From Streptomyces ochraceiscleroticus (lineage in GTDB: Bacteria > Actinomycetota > Actinomycetes > Streptomycetales > Streptomycetaceae), in the NCBI RefSeq assembly GCF_000720485.1, contig NZ_JOAX01000008.1:261509-325508 (forward strand): a stretch of 64,000 bases of DNA. Direction: 5' to 3'. The notes beneath the pieces were generated by a model, which worked only from the letters and a program-made list of their open reading frames with translations, searched no databases and had not been told where the DNA came from. The position numbers and the translations under genes are program-made. Positions 16,766 through 25,130 of the stretch are shown here, piece after piece; the stretch's first letter is position 1, and each line of letters opens with the position of its first letter.

Positions 16766-18244
16766 ATGGCCGTAGAGTCCGGGACCCGCGACGGGTCGCC
16801 ACAGCACGACACCGCACCACCCGGCGAGGGCACCCCCGCCCTCCGCAAGGGCACCCTCGGCGTCGCCGACATCGCCTTCTTCGTGGTCTCCGCCGCGGCG
16901 CCGCTCACCGTCATGGCGGGCGTCGCGCCGCTCGCCATCGGCATCGGCGGCATCGGCGCCCCCGTCGGCTACCTCCTCGCCGGCGCCACCCTCGCCCTCT
17001 TCGCGGTCGGCTTCACCGCCATGACCCGGCACGTGAAGCACGGCGGCGGCTTCTACGCGTTCATCACCCGGGGTCTGGGCCGCCCGGCCGGCTTCGGCGC
17101 CGCCACGCTGGCCCTGCTCGCGTACAACGGCATGCAGATCGGCGTGTACGGACTGCTCGCCACCGGCACCCAGGACGCGCTGGAGGCGCTCTGGGGCATC
17201 CACGTGCCCTGGCCGCCGATCGCCCTCGGCGGCGTCTTCGTCATCTGGTACCTGGGCTACCGCTCCATCGACTTCGGCGCCAAGGTCCTCGGCGTCCTGC
17301 TGGTCGCCGAGACCGGCATCCTCGTGCTGCTGGCCGGCGGGGTGCTGCTGGACGGCGGCGCCGAGGGCCTGGCACTGGACTCCTTCACCCCCGGCAATGT
17401 GCTGGTCCCCGGCACCGGCGCGGTCCTGGCCTTCGCCTTCGCCGCCTTCACCGGCTTCGAGTCCACCGCCATCTACCGCCGCGAGGCCCGCGACCCCGGC
17501 CGCACCATCCCGCGCGCCACCTACATCGCCGTCGGCTTCCTCGGCCTCTTCTACGCCTTCAGCGTCTGGGTCGTCATCCAGGCGTTCGGCGGTACCAAGG
17601 TCCTCAAGGCGGTCGCCACCGACCCCGCCGGGCTCTTCTTCACCGCCACCACGCACTACGTCGGGGCCTGGGCCGCCGATCTGATGCACGTCTTCATCGT
17701 CACCAGCATCCTCGCCTCGCAGCTCGCCTTCCACAACGCGATCAACCGTTACGGGCTGGCGCTCGCGCAGGAGGGCGTGCTGCCCAAGGCACTCGGCAAG
17801 GTGCACCCCAAGCACCGCTCCCCGTACATCGCCGGAGTACTCCAGAGCGTGCTGGCGCTGCTCGTCGTCGCGGGCTTCGCGCTCGCCGGCGCCGACCCGT
17901 ACCAGCAACTGCTGCTGTGGATGAACACCCCTGGAATGCTGGGCCTGTTGACCCTCCAGGGGATCACCGCGGTCGCCATCCCGTTCTTCTTCCGCCGCAT
18001 CCGCCACCAGGAGGGCCGCTGGCGCACGGTCATCGCGCCGATCGCCGCCACCGTGCTGATGGCCGGCGCGCTCTGGCTGGTCATCGCCAAGATCGGGCTG
18101 ATGACCGCGGCCCCCCTCGCGACGAATACCGTCCTCGTCCTCACCGTCCCCGCCGCCTTCGCCGTCGGCGTCCTGCTCGCCGTGCGCTTCCGCCGCAGCC
18201 GCCCCGCGGTGTACGCGGAGTTCGCCGCCGAGCCCGCCGACTGA
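16766..18244 (+). CDS. APC-superfamily amino acid/amine permease
   Basis: A 492-residue integral membrane protein with about 12 hydrophobic helices. The opening TLGVADIAFFVVSAAAPLT and helix-1 region are typical of APC permeases, with the broken-helix glycine-rich segment and FAFAAFTGFESTA in helix 6. The hydrophilic N-terminus (about 25 residues) is variable. ATG 16766 is preceded by GAAGGG. It is followed 56 nt later by an amidohydrolase gene, so import of a compound and its intracellular hydrolysis look coupled. Expression is probably governed by the divergent TetR protein through the 16662-16688 palindrome. The substrate cannot be told from sequence. Confidence 0.88.
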   Translation: MAVESGTRDGSPQHDTAPPGEGTPALRKGTLGVADIAFFVVSAAAPLTVMAGVAPLAIGIGGIGAPVGYLLAGATLALFAVGFTAMTRHVKHGGGFYAFITRGLGRPAGFGAATLALLAYNGMQIGVYGLLATGTQDALEALWGIHVPWPPIALGGVFVIWYLGYRSIDFGAKVLGVLLVAETGILVLLAGGVLLDGGAEGLALDSFTPGNVLVPGTGAVLAFAFAAFTGFESTAIYRREARDPGRTIPRATYIAVGFLGLFYAFSVWVVIQAFGGTKVLKAVATDPAGLFFTATTHYVGAWAADLMHVFIVTSILASQLAFHNAINRYGLALAQEGVLPKALGKVHPKHRSPYIAGVLQSVLALLVVAGFALAGADPYQQLLLWMNTPGMLGLLTLQGITAVAIPFFFRRIRHQEGRWRTVIAPIAATVLMAGALWLVIAKIGLMTAAPLATNTVLVLTVPAAFAVGVLLAVRFRRSRPAVYAEFAAEPAD

Positions 18245-18300
18245 CCACGACGGCCGTACCGCCGCAACCCCCCACCCGTTTCGCAAGGAGATCCGAAGCA

Positions 18301-19932
18301 GTGTCCGAGCCCCGCAGCACCGCCGCCGACACCGTCCTGACCGGCGCCCGCATCCGCACCCTGGACCCCGGCCGGCCCTGGGCGAGCGCCGTCGCCGTCA
18401 AGGACGGCCGGATCGCCGCCGTCGGCGAGGAGCACGACGTACGGGACTGGCGCGGCCCGGACACCGAGGTGATCGACCTGGCCGGGGCCACCCTCACCCC
18501 CGGACTCGTCGACGGCCACAGCCACCCCGTCTGGGGCGGCGAGATGGCCACCGGGCTGGACCTCTCCGGCTGCCGGGACCTGGACGGGCTGCGGGACGCG
18601 CTGGCCGGCGCGGCGCGCGCGGCCGGCCGCGGCGCGTGGGTCATGGGGTACGGGCTGGACCACAACACCTTCGGCGGCCGGCCCGTCCACCGCGACCTGA
18701 TAGAACCGGCCCTCGGCGGCGTGCCCGCCTTCCTCCGCCTCTACGACGGGCACTCCGCGCTGGCCACGGGCCCCGCGCTGGCCGCCGCCGGTATCGACGG
18801 GCCGCGCGCCTTCGACCAGCGGGCCGAGATCGTGTGCGACGCGGACGGCCGGCTCACCGGGCACCTCGTCGAGCACGCCGCGATGGACCTCATGCTGCCC
18901 GTGGTGCCCCGCCCCAGCGCCGCCGAGCGGCGCGCCCGGCTGCTCACCCTGCTGGGCGAGATGGCCGCGACCGGCCTGACCGGCGCGCACGTCATGGACC
19001 TGGAGGGCCAGGACGTACTGGACGTGCTGACCGGCATCGAGGCCGACGCCGAACTGCCGGTACGGCTGCGGATCGCGCCCTGGTGCATGCCGGGGGTGGA
19101 CACGGCGGGCCTGGACCACCTGATCGGGCTTCAGCAGCGGGGCGGCCGGCACTGGCGGGTGGGCGGCGTGAAGTTCTTCATGGACGGCACGGTCGAGGGC
19201 GGCACGGCCTGGCTGGAGCACGCCGACTGCCACGGCCAGGGCACCGAGGCGTTCTGGCCGGATCCCGCCGCGTACACCCGCGCCGTGCACCACCTCGCGA
19301 AGGCCGGTGTACGGACCGCCACGCACGCCATCGGGGACGCGGCCGTCCGGCACGTCCTGGACACCGTCGAGGCGCTGGGCGATGCGGCGCAGCGCGGGAT
19401 GCACCGCATCGAGCACATCGAGACCGTGCCGAGCGAGCAGCTCCCGCGGTTCGCCGCGCTCGGGGTGGCCGCCTCGATGCAGCCCACCCACACCGCCTAC
19501 ACCCGCGCCGACCACACCGACGAGTGGTCCAAGCGGGTCGGTGAGGAGCGGGCCGCGCGGGCGTGGCGCTGCCGCGACCTGCGGGACGCGGGCGCCGTAC
19601 TGGTCCTCGGCTCCGACTGGCCGATCGCGCACTACGACCCGCGGGGCGTGCTCGCGACCGCCCGGCTGCGCCGCCCGGCGGGGGCGCCCGAGACCGCGCC
19701 GGTCACCGTCGAGCAGGCGCTGACGGGGGAGATGGCGCTGGAGGGCCTCACCTCGCACGCCGCGCTGGCGGTGGGCGAGGAGTCGTACGCGGGGCGCGTT
19801 GCGCCCGGGTTCCGGGCGGACCTCACCGCGCTGGGCGTGGATCCCGTTTCCGCGCCGGCCGACGAGGTGGGCGAGGCGCCCGTGGCTCTCACCATGACCG
19901 GTGGTGTTGTTGTGCACCGCAGCGTCGCCTGA
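18301..19932 (+). CDS. amidohydrolase family protein (YtcJ-like)
   Basis: A 543-residue metal-dependent hydrolase of the YtcJ branch of the amidohydrolase superfamily. Visible motifs are VDGHSHPVWGG (HxH metal site), VKFFMDGTVEGG (central Lys region of the barrel), THAIGDAAV (His), HRIEHIETV (His) and GSDWPIAHYDPR (catalytic Asp). The N- and C-terminal parts form the small beta-sandwich (VLTGARIRTLDP; GFRADLTALGVDP). GTG 18301 has a strong AAGGAGAT ribosome-binding site. It is the second gene of the APC permease operon, so it probably acts on the imported substrate, an N-acyl or cyclic amide, which I cannot name. Confidence 0.88.
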   Translation: MSEPRSTAADTVLTGARIRTLDPGRPWASAVAVKDGRIAAVGEEHDVRDWRGPDTEVIDLAGATLTPGLVDGHSHPVWGGEMATGLDLSGCRDLDGLRDALAGAARAAGRGAWVMGYGLDHNTFGGRPVHRDLIEPALGGVPAFLRLYDGHSALATGPALAAAGIDGPRAFDQRAEIVCDADGRLTGHLVEHAAMDLMLPVVPRPSAAERRARLLTLLGEMAATGLTGAHVMDLEGQDVLDVLTGIEADAELPVRLRIAPWCMPGVDTAGLDHLIGLQQRGGRHWRVGGVKFFMDGTVEGGTAWLEHADCHGQGTEAFWPDPAAYTRAVHHLAKAGVRTATHAIGDAAVRHVLDTVEALGDAAQRGMHRIEHIETVPSEQLPRFAALGVAASMQPTHTAYTRADHTDEWSKRVGEERAARAWRCRDLRDAGAVLVLGSDWPIAHYDPRGVLATARLRRPAGAPETAPVTVEQALTGEMALEGLTSHAALAVGEESYAGRVAPGFRADLTALGVDPVSAPADEVGEAPVALTMTGGVVVHRSVA

Positions 19933-19940
19933 GCTGCTGA

Positions 19941-19970
19941 TGTCCTCAAGCGCCGGACGGGCTTGATTTG
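19941..19970. repeat. Streptomyces-type dispersed intergenic repeat
   Basis: The sequence CCTCAAGCGCCGGACGGGCT in the 46-bp convergent gap matches a short motif I recall as highly repeated between Streptomyces genes (usual form CAAACGCCGGACGGGCTG). It contains a CAAGC/GCTTG pairing and may act as a bidirectional terminator. Confidence 0.55.
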
Positions 19971-19978
19971 ACGCGCCC

Positions 19979-20857
19979 TCACGCCCCCGAAGGGCTCGGT
20001 TCCGACGGACGGGTCGGGGCCGGGCCCGGCCGGGGCAGGCGGGGGAGGCGGGAGAGGGACGTGCCGTACCAGAGGCGGGCCACCGCGAAGGCGAACGCCA
20101 GGCAGAGCACGCCGCCCACCGCGTCCAGCCAGAAGTGGTTGGCGGTGGAGACGATCACCACCAGGGTCAGCACCGGATACAGCGCGCCCAGCACCCGTAC
20201 CCAGACGTGCCGCGCCAGCAGCGCGAGGGTGAGGCCGCACCACAGCGACCAGCCGATGTGCATCGAGGGCATCGCCGCGTACTGGTTCGACATGCTCGCC
20301 AGGTTGCCCGAGGCCATCGAGCCCCAGGTGTCGTGGACCATGACCGTGTCGATGAAATGGCCGCCCGGCATCAGCCGGGGCGGCGCGAGGGGGAAGAAGT
20401 AGTAACCCAGCAGGGCGACCGCGGTGGTGAGGAAGAGGACCAGTCGCGAGGCGGCGTAGCGGCCGGGGTGCCGGCGGTAGAGCCAGACGAGGACGCCGAC
20501 GGTGACGATGAAGTGCAGGGTGGCGTAGTAGTAGTTCATCGCGACGATCAGCCAGGTCACGGCGTTCATCGCATGATTGACGGTGTGTTCGACGGCGATG
20601 CCGATGCTGTGCTCGGCCCGCCAGACCCAGTCGGCGTTTCTCAGCGCCTGCGTCTTCTGCTCCGGCACGGCGTTGCGGATCAGGGAGTACGTCCAGTAGC
20701 TGACCGCGATCAGCAGGATCTCGAACCACAGGCGAGGTCTCGCCACGCCACGCACCGAGGCGGCGGACGCCCGTCCGCGAGGCGGCCCGGAACGCTGTGG
20801 TGGGGGTGTCGGTGCGCTCGTCCGGCCGTCAAGGATCCTCGCGTTGGCATCACCCAT
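19979..20857 (-). CDS. PAP2/AUR1-type membrane phosphatase
   Basis: A 292-residue integral membrane protein with about six helices in the acid-phosphatase (PAP2) superfamily. It carries motif 2 as PSMHIGWSLW and motif 3 as STANHFWLDAVGG, with the two catalytic histidines. Motif 1 is less obvious (around YYFFPLAPPRLMPG), as in the AUR1/inositol-phosphotransferase branch. An Arg/Pro-rich N-terminus (about 40 residues) precedes the first helix. The family removes phosphate from, or transfers head groups onto, polyprenyl, inositol or lipid substrates at the outer membrane face. Both neighbours are convergent or separately transcribed, so context gives no substrate. Confidence 0.85.
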   Translation of the reverse strand: MGDANARILDGRTSAPTPPPQRSGPPRGRASAASVRGVARPRLWFEILLIAVSYWTYSLIRNAVPEQKTQALRNADWVWRAEHSIGIAVEHTVNHAMNAVTWLIVAMNYYYATLHFIVTVGVLVWLYRRHPGRYAASRLVLFLTTAVALLGYYFFPLAPPRLMPGGHFIDTVMVHDTWGSMASGNLASMSNQYAAMPSMHIGWSLWCGLTLALLARHVWVRVLGALYPVLTLVVIVSTANHFWLDAVGGVLCLAFAFAVARLWYGTSLSRLPRLPRPGPAPTRPSEPSPSGA

Positions 20858-20893
20858 AGCCCGACAGTCTGCCAGAAATCGGGGTAGACCCGA

Positions 20894-22015
20894 TCATCCT
20901 GGAGTCGGGTCCTGGACAGCCTTTCTCGCCCCGGAGGGGGACGCTGTACCCCCACCGCCGTCGGGGTCCGGGCGCCGCGCCGAGGCCGTCGAACCGCGCA
21001 CCACGAGCTCCGGATGGAAGACGAACTCGGTACGCAGCGGGGCCCGCGAGGACTCCGGCGGCCCCTCCGGCAGGCTGCCGCCGACCTCCTCCAGCAGGGC
21101 CCGCACCGCCGCCTGGCCCATGGCCTGCACCGGCTGCCGGATGGTGGTCAGCGGCGGGTCGGTGAACGCGATCAGCGGGGAGTCGTCGTACCCCACCACC
21201 GAGACGTCGTCGGGTACCTCCAGGCCGCGCTGCCGGGCCGCCCGGATCGCGCCGAGCGCCATCATGTCGCTCGCGCAGACCACCGCCGTGCAGCCGCGCT
21301 CCAGCAGCGCACCGGCCGCGGCCTGCCCGCCTTCGAGCGTGTAGAGGGAGTGCTGCACGAGCTCCCCGGCCTCGGCCGGATCCATCCCGAGCTGCTCGCG
21401 CATGGCGCGCAGAAAGCCCTCGATCTTCCGCTGTACCGGCACGAAGCGGCGCGGGCCGAGCGCGAGGCCGATGCGCTCGTGGCCGAGGGCCGCGAGGTGG
21501 GTGACCGCGAGGGAGATCGCCACGCCGTCGTCCGGCGAGATGAAGGGCGCCTGCACCTTGTCCGAGTAACCGTTGATCAGGACGAACGGCACGCCCTGGC
21601 CGCGCAGCGCCTCGTACCGGCCCATGTCCGCCGTGGTGTCGGCGTGCAGCCCGGAGACGAAGATGATGCCGGCCACGCCGCGGTCCACCAGCATCTCGGT
21701 CAGCTCGTCCTCGGTCGAGCCGCCGGGGGTCTGCGTGGCGAGCACCGGGGTGTACCCCTGGCGGGTCAGGGCCTGGCCGATGACCTGCGCGAACGCCGGA
21801 AAGATCGGGTTCTCCAGCTCGGGCGTGATCAGCCCGACCAGCCCGGCGCTGCGCTGCCGCAGGCGTACCGGGCGCTCATAGCCCAGGACGTCCAGTGCGG
21901 CGAGTACGGACTGGCGGGTGGTGGCGGAGACGCCGGGCTTGCCGTTGAGCACCCGGCTGACGGTGGCCTCGCTGACACCCGCCTGTACTGCGATGTCAGC
22001 CAGGCGCGCGGTCAT
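20894..22015 (-). CDS. malR: LacI family maltose/maltodextrin regulator (copy 1)
   Basis: A 373-residue LacI/GalR repressor. The helix-turn-helix is LADIAVQAGVSEATVSRVLN (residues 5-24), followed by the hinge LGYERPVRLRQRSAG and a periplasmic-binding-like sugar domain. It is very similar throughout to the regulator at 28534, with identical hinge, ENPIFPAFAQ-like and SDxMALG motifs. The C-terminal tail (about 25 residues, Arg/Pro/Gly-rich) is unique. Its start overlaps the end of the alpha-glucosidase gene by 20 nt, so the two are coupled. Its position near malE and its family suggest it is MalR, repressing the mal genes until maltodextrin is present. Candidate operators are at 23729-23749 and 29658-29675. 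Confidence 0.88.
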   Translation of the reverse strand: MTARLADIAVQAGVSEATVSRVLNGKPGVSATTRQSVLAALDVLGYERPVRLRQRSAGLVGLITPELENPIFPAFAQVIGQALTRQGYTPVLATQTPGGSTEDELTEMLVDRGVAGIIFVSGLHADTTADMGRYEALRGQGVPFVLINGYSDKVQAPFISPDDGVAISLAVTHLAALGHERIGLALGPRRFVPVQRKIEGFLRAMREQLGMDPAEAGELVQHSLYTLEGGQAAAGALLERGCTAVVCASDMMALGAIRAARQRGLEVPDDVSVVGYDDSPLIAFTDPPLTTIRQPVQAMGQAAVRALLEEVGGSLPEGPPESSRAPLRTEFVFHPELVVRGSTASARRPDPDGGGGTASPSGARKAVQDPTPG

Positions 22016-23630
22016 GGAAGGCGACCTTACCGGTCGGGATCCGGCTTGCCCACCACGCGCAGGATTCGCCGGGAAGGAGCACCCGGCCCTCCTCGGTGCG
22101 CAGCGGCGCGCTCGCGAGCAGCGGACGGCCCGCGCCCGACACCTCCACCGGCCGGGTGCGGGTGTTCAGTACGCACACGAAGCCGTGCCGACGCAGCGCC
22201 AGCACCCCCTCCGGCGCGTCCAGCCAGCTCATCCGCCCGTCGCCGAGGCCGGGCAGCGCGCGGCGCCAGGCGAGCGCGGCACGGTACAGCTCCAGCGTGG
22301 AGCCGGGGGTGCCGGTCTGCGCCTCGACGGTCAGCTCCGCCCAGCCCGCCGGCTGAGGCAGCCAGCTCCCGCCGGGCCCGAAGCCGTACGGCGCTTCCGT
22401 ACCGGACCAGGGGAGCGGCACCCGGCAGCCGTCGCGGAAGCCGTCCTGGCCGTCGCCGCGGAAGAACGCGGGGTCCTGGCGGACCGCGTCGGGCAGCTCG
22501 GTGACCTCCGGCAGCCCCAGCTCCTCCCCTTGGTAGAGGTAGGCCGAGCCGGGGAGGGCGAGCATGAGGAGGGTGGCGGCGCGGGCGCGCGCGAGGCTGC
22601 CGAGCCGGGTGGTGTGACGGACGACGTCGTGGTTGGAGAGCACCCAGGTGGTGGGCGCGCCGACCAACGAGGTGGCGGCCAGCGACTCGTCGATGACGCG
22701 GCGGAGCGCGGCCGCGTCCCAGTCCGCTTGCAGGAAGTGGAAGTTGAACGCCTGATGCAGCTCGTCGGGGCGTACGTAGTGGGCGAGGCGGTGGGCGTCG
22801 GGGGCCCATGCCTCGGCGACACCGATGCGTTCACCGCCGTAGGAGTCCAGCAGCCGGCGCCAGTGGCGGTGGATCTCGTGCACGCCGTCCTGGTCGAAGA
22901 AGGGGAGCACGTCGGTGCCGATGAGGCGGGCCTGCTGGCGGCGGCCGACATCGGGCAGTCCGGGCGCCTTGACCATGCCGTGCGCGACGTCGATGCGGAA
23001 GCCGTCGACGCCGCGATCCAGCCAGAACCGCAGGATCGCGTCGAACTCGGCGCGCACCTCGGGGCGCTCCCAGTCCAGGTCGGGCTGCTCGGGCGCGAAG
23101 AGGTGGAGATACCAGTCGCCGCGCTCGGTGCGGGTCCAGGCCGGGCCGCCGAAGACGGACTCCCAGTCGTTGGGCGGCAGCTCGCCGTGCGACCCGCGGC
23201 CGGGGCGGAAAATGTACCGCTCGCGGGCCAGGTCCGGGTCGCGGAACCACGGGTGCTGGTCGGAGGTGTGGTTCGGGACGATGTCGACGATGACGCGCAG
23301 GCCCAGCTCGTGGGCGGTGTCCAGGAAGTCCTGGGCGTCGTCGAGGGTGCCGAACAGCGGGTCGACGGCGCGGTGCTCGGCGACGTCGTACCCGCCGTCG
23401 GCCTGCGGTGACGCGTAGAACGGCGTCAGCCAGACGGCGTCGGCGCCCAGCTCCTTCAGGTACGGCAGCCGGGCGCGGGCACCGGGCAGGTCCCCGACGC
23501 CGTCGCCGTCACCGTCCCCGAAGGACCTTACGTAGATCTGATAGATGACGGCGTCGCGCCACCAGCCCGTGCCGGGGCGGTCCGGGGCCGGCGGCGCGGC
23601 GGGCGAGGGAAAGGTCAGCTCTTCGGTCAT
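21996..23630 (-). CDS. aglA: GH13 alpha-glucosidase (copy 1)
   Basis: A 544-residue intracellular alpha-glucosidase (oligo-1,4/1,6-glucosidase type, GH13) that releases glucose from imported maltodextrins. GH13 signatures: DIVPNHTSDQH (region I), GFRIDVAH with nucleophile Asp214 (region II), GVAEAW with acid/base Glu273 (region III) and LSNHDVVRH with Asp335 (region IV). QPDLDWERPEV is typical of alpha-glucosidases. No signal peptide. Compared with its paralogue at 26942, the C-terminus runs on for about 13 residues and overlaps the malR start. It is divergent from malE, sharing the 231-bp control region. ATG 23630 has AAGGA upstream. Confidence 0.92.
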   Translation of the reverse strand: MTEELTFPSPAAPPAPDRPGTGWWRDAVIYQIYVRSFGDGDGDGVGDLPGARARLPYLKELGADAVWLTPFYASPQADGGYDVAEHRAVDPLFGTLDDAQDFLDTAHELGLRVIVDIVPNHTSDQHPWFRDPDLARERYIFRPGRGSHGELPPNDWESVFGGPAWTRTERGDWYLHLFAPEQPDLDWERPEVRAEFDAILRFWLDRGVDGFRIDVAHGMVKAPGLPDVGRRQQARLIGTDVLPFFDQDGVHEIHRHWRRLLDSYGGERIGVAEAWAPDAHRLAHYVRPDELHQAFNFHFLQADWDAAALRRVIDESLAATSLVGAPTTWVLSNHDVVRHTTRLGSLARARAATLLMLALPGSAYLYQGEELGLPEVTELPDAVRQDPAFFRGDGQDGFRDGCRVPLPWSGTEAPYGFGPGGSWLPQPAGWAELTVEAQTGTPGSTLELYRAALAWRRALPGLGDGRMSWLDAPEGVLALRRHGFVCVLNTRTRPVEVSGAGRPLLASAPLRTEEGRVLLPGESCAWWASRIPTGKVAFHDRAPG

Positions 23631-23861
23631 CGGCCGTCCTTCGGTCGATCGGGCTACTGATGATCAACGCCCCGGCGGGCCCGGGGGTGACGGGTCGAGG
23701 TAACCGGGCTGCAACATCTTCCGGTGGTCTTGCAGAAATTTGCCGCAAGCTCTTTCGGTTTCTTTTCGCCGCTGTTACGTTCCTGACGCCCTCTCGGGCG
23801 GATTCCTACGTACCTCGTTCGTATCTCGGCGTATCTCGGGCTTTTCCAGAAGGAGTTCACA
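23631..23861. promoter_or_regulatory. aglA/malE divergent control region with MalR-type operator
   Basis: This 231-bp region separates aglA (minus) from malE (plus). At 23729-23749 is a 21-bp imperfect palindrome CTTGC-n-G-n-AAnTT-n-C-n-GCAAG, a LacI/MalR-style operator with the TTGC half-sites also seen before the amylase gene. A further TGCAA half-site occurs at 23710-23714. The AAGGAG ribosome-binding site for malE is at 23850-23855. Confidence 0.65.
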
Positions 23862-25130
23862 ATGCGACGTGGCATAGCGGCCACCGCGCTGATCGCGGGT
23901 CTGGCACTGACGGCGACCGCGTGCGGCGGTGACGGCGGCGGGAGCGACCAGAAGAGCGGCGGCAAACTGTCCGGCACCGTCACCTTCTGGGACACCTCCA
24001 ACGACGCCGAGAAGGCGACGTACAAGAAGCTCGCCGAGGGCTTCGAGCGCGCGCACCCGGGGGTCGACGTCAAGTACGTGAACGTCCCCTTCGGCGAGGC
24101 CAACGCCAAGTTCAAGAACGCGGCCGGCGGCAACTCCGGCGCGCCGGACGTGATGCGCACCGAGGTCGCCTGGGTCGCCGACTTCGCCAACCTCGGCTAC
24201 CTGGCGCCGCTGGACAACACCCCGGCGCTGGACAAGAACGAGGACTACCTGGAGCAGGCGGCCGGCAGCACCCGCTTCAAGGGCAAGACCTACGCGGCGC
24301 CCCAGGTCATCGACACCCTCGGCCTCTTCTACAACAAGAAGCTGCTGAAGGAGGCGGGCGTCGGGGTTCCCAAGACCTTCGACGAGCTGAAGACCGCCGC
24401 CAAGAAGATCAAGTCGAAGACCGGCGCCACCGCGCTCTACCTGCGCGGCGACGACCCGTACTGGTTCCTGCCCTACCTCTACGGCGAGGGCGGCGACATG
24501 GTCGACACCAAGACCAGAAACGTGGCCATCGACGACCAGGCCGGCGTACGCGCATTCAAGACGATCAAGGACCTGGTCGACTCCAAGGCCGCCGTCACCG
24601 ACGCCACCGACGGCCAGGAGAACCAGCTCAAGGCCCTCAAGGACGGCAACGTCGCGATGGCCGTCGACGGACCCTGGGACATCGAGGGCGCGCTGGCCGG
24701 CAAGGAGTTCAAGGACCGCGGGAACCTCGGCGTCGCGCCTGTGCCCGGCGGCAGCAAGGCCCAAGGGTCCCCGCAGGGCGGCTGGAACCTCTCCGTCTAC
24801 GCCGGCTCCAAGAACCTCGACGCCTCCTACGAGTTCGTGAAGTACATGAGCTCCGCCAAGGTCCAGCAGCAGACCACCGAGAAGCTGAGCCTGCTGCCGA
24901 CCCGCAAGTCCGTCTACGACGTGCCGTCCGTCAAGGACAACACGATGGTGAAGTTCTTCCGCCCCGCCGTGGAGAAGGCCGTCGAGCGCCCCTGGATCGC
25001 CGAGGGCAACTCGCTCTTCGAGCCGATCAAGGTCCAGATGAACAAGGTCCTCACCGGCGCCGCCACCCCCGAACAGGCCGCCAAGAACACCGGTGACGCC
25101 TACCGGAAGCTGCTCAAGGACTACAAGTGA
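23862..25130 (+). CDS. malE: maltose/maltodextrin ABC transporter substrate-binding lipoprotein
   Basis: A 422-residue extracytoplasmic solute-binding protein. The short signal MRRGIAATALIAGLALTATA ends at Cys21, a lipobox-like site, so it is probably lipid-anchored. The mature part is a family 1 (MalE-type) binding protein: GTVTFWDTSNDAEKAT, then LGLFYNKKLLKEAG and the PQGGWNLSVYAGSKN stretch near the sugar pocket. Together with malF and malG it makes the importer; the ATPase subunit (MsiK in other Streptomyces) is not in this window. It is the first gene of malEFG-aglA-lacI, which is a chain of 4-nt overlaps or very short gaps. A strong AAGGAG ribosome-binding site precedes the ATG. Confidence 0.95.
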   Translation: MRRGIAATALIAGLALTATACGGDGGGSDQKSGGKLSGTVTFWDTSNDAEKATYKKLAEGFERAHPGVDVKYVNVPFGEANAKFKNAAGGNSGAPDVMRTEVAWVADFANLGYLAPLDNTPALDKNEDYLEQAAGSTRFKGKTYAAPQVIDTLGLFYNKKLLKEAGVGVPKTFDELKTAAKKIKSKTGATALYLRGDDPYWFLPYLYGEGGDMVDTKTRNVAIDDQAGVRAFKTIKDLVDSKAAVTDATDGQENQLKALKDGNVAMAVDGPWDIEGALAGKEFKDRGNLGVAPVPGGSKAQGSPQGGWNLSVYAGSKNLDASYEFVKYMSSAKVQQQTTEKLSLLPTRKSVYDVPSVKDNTMVKFFRPAVEKAVERPWIAEGNSLFEPIKVQMNKVLTGAATPEQAAKNTGDAYRKLLKDYK

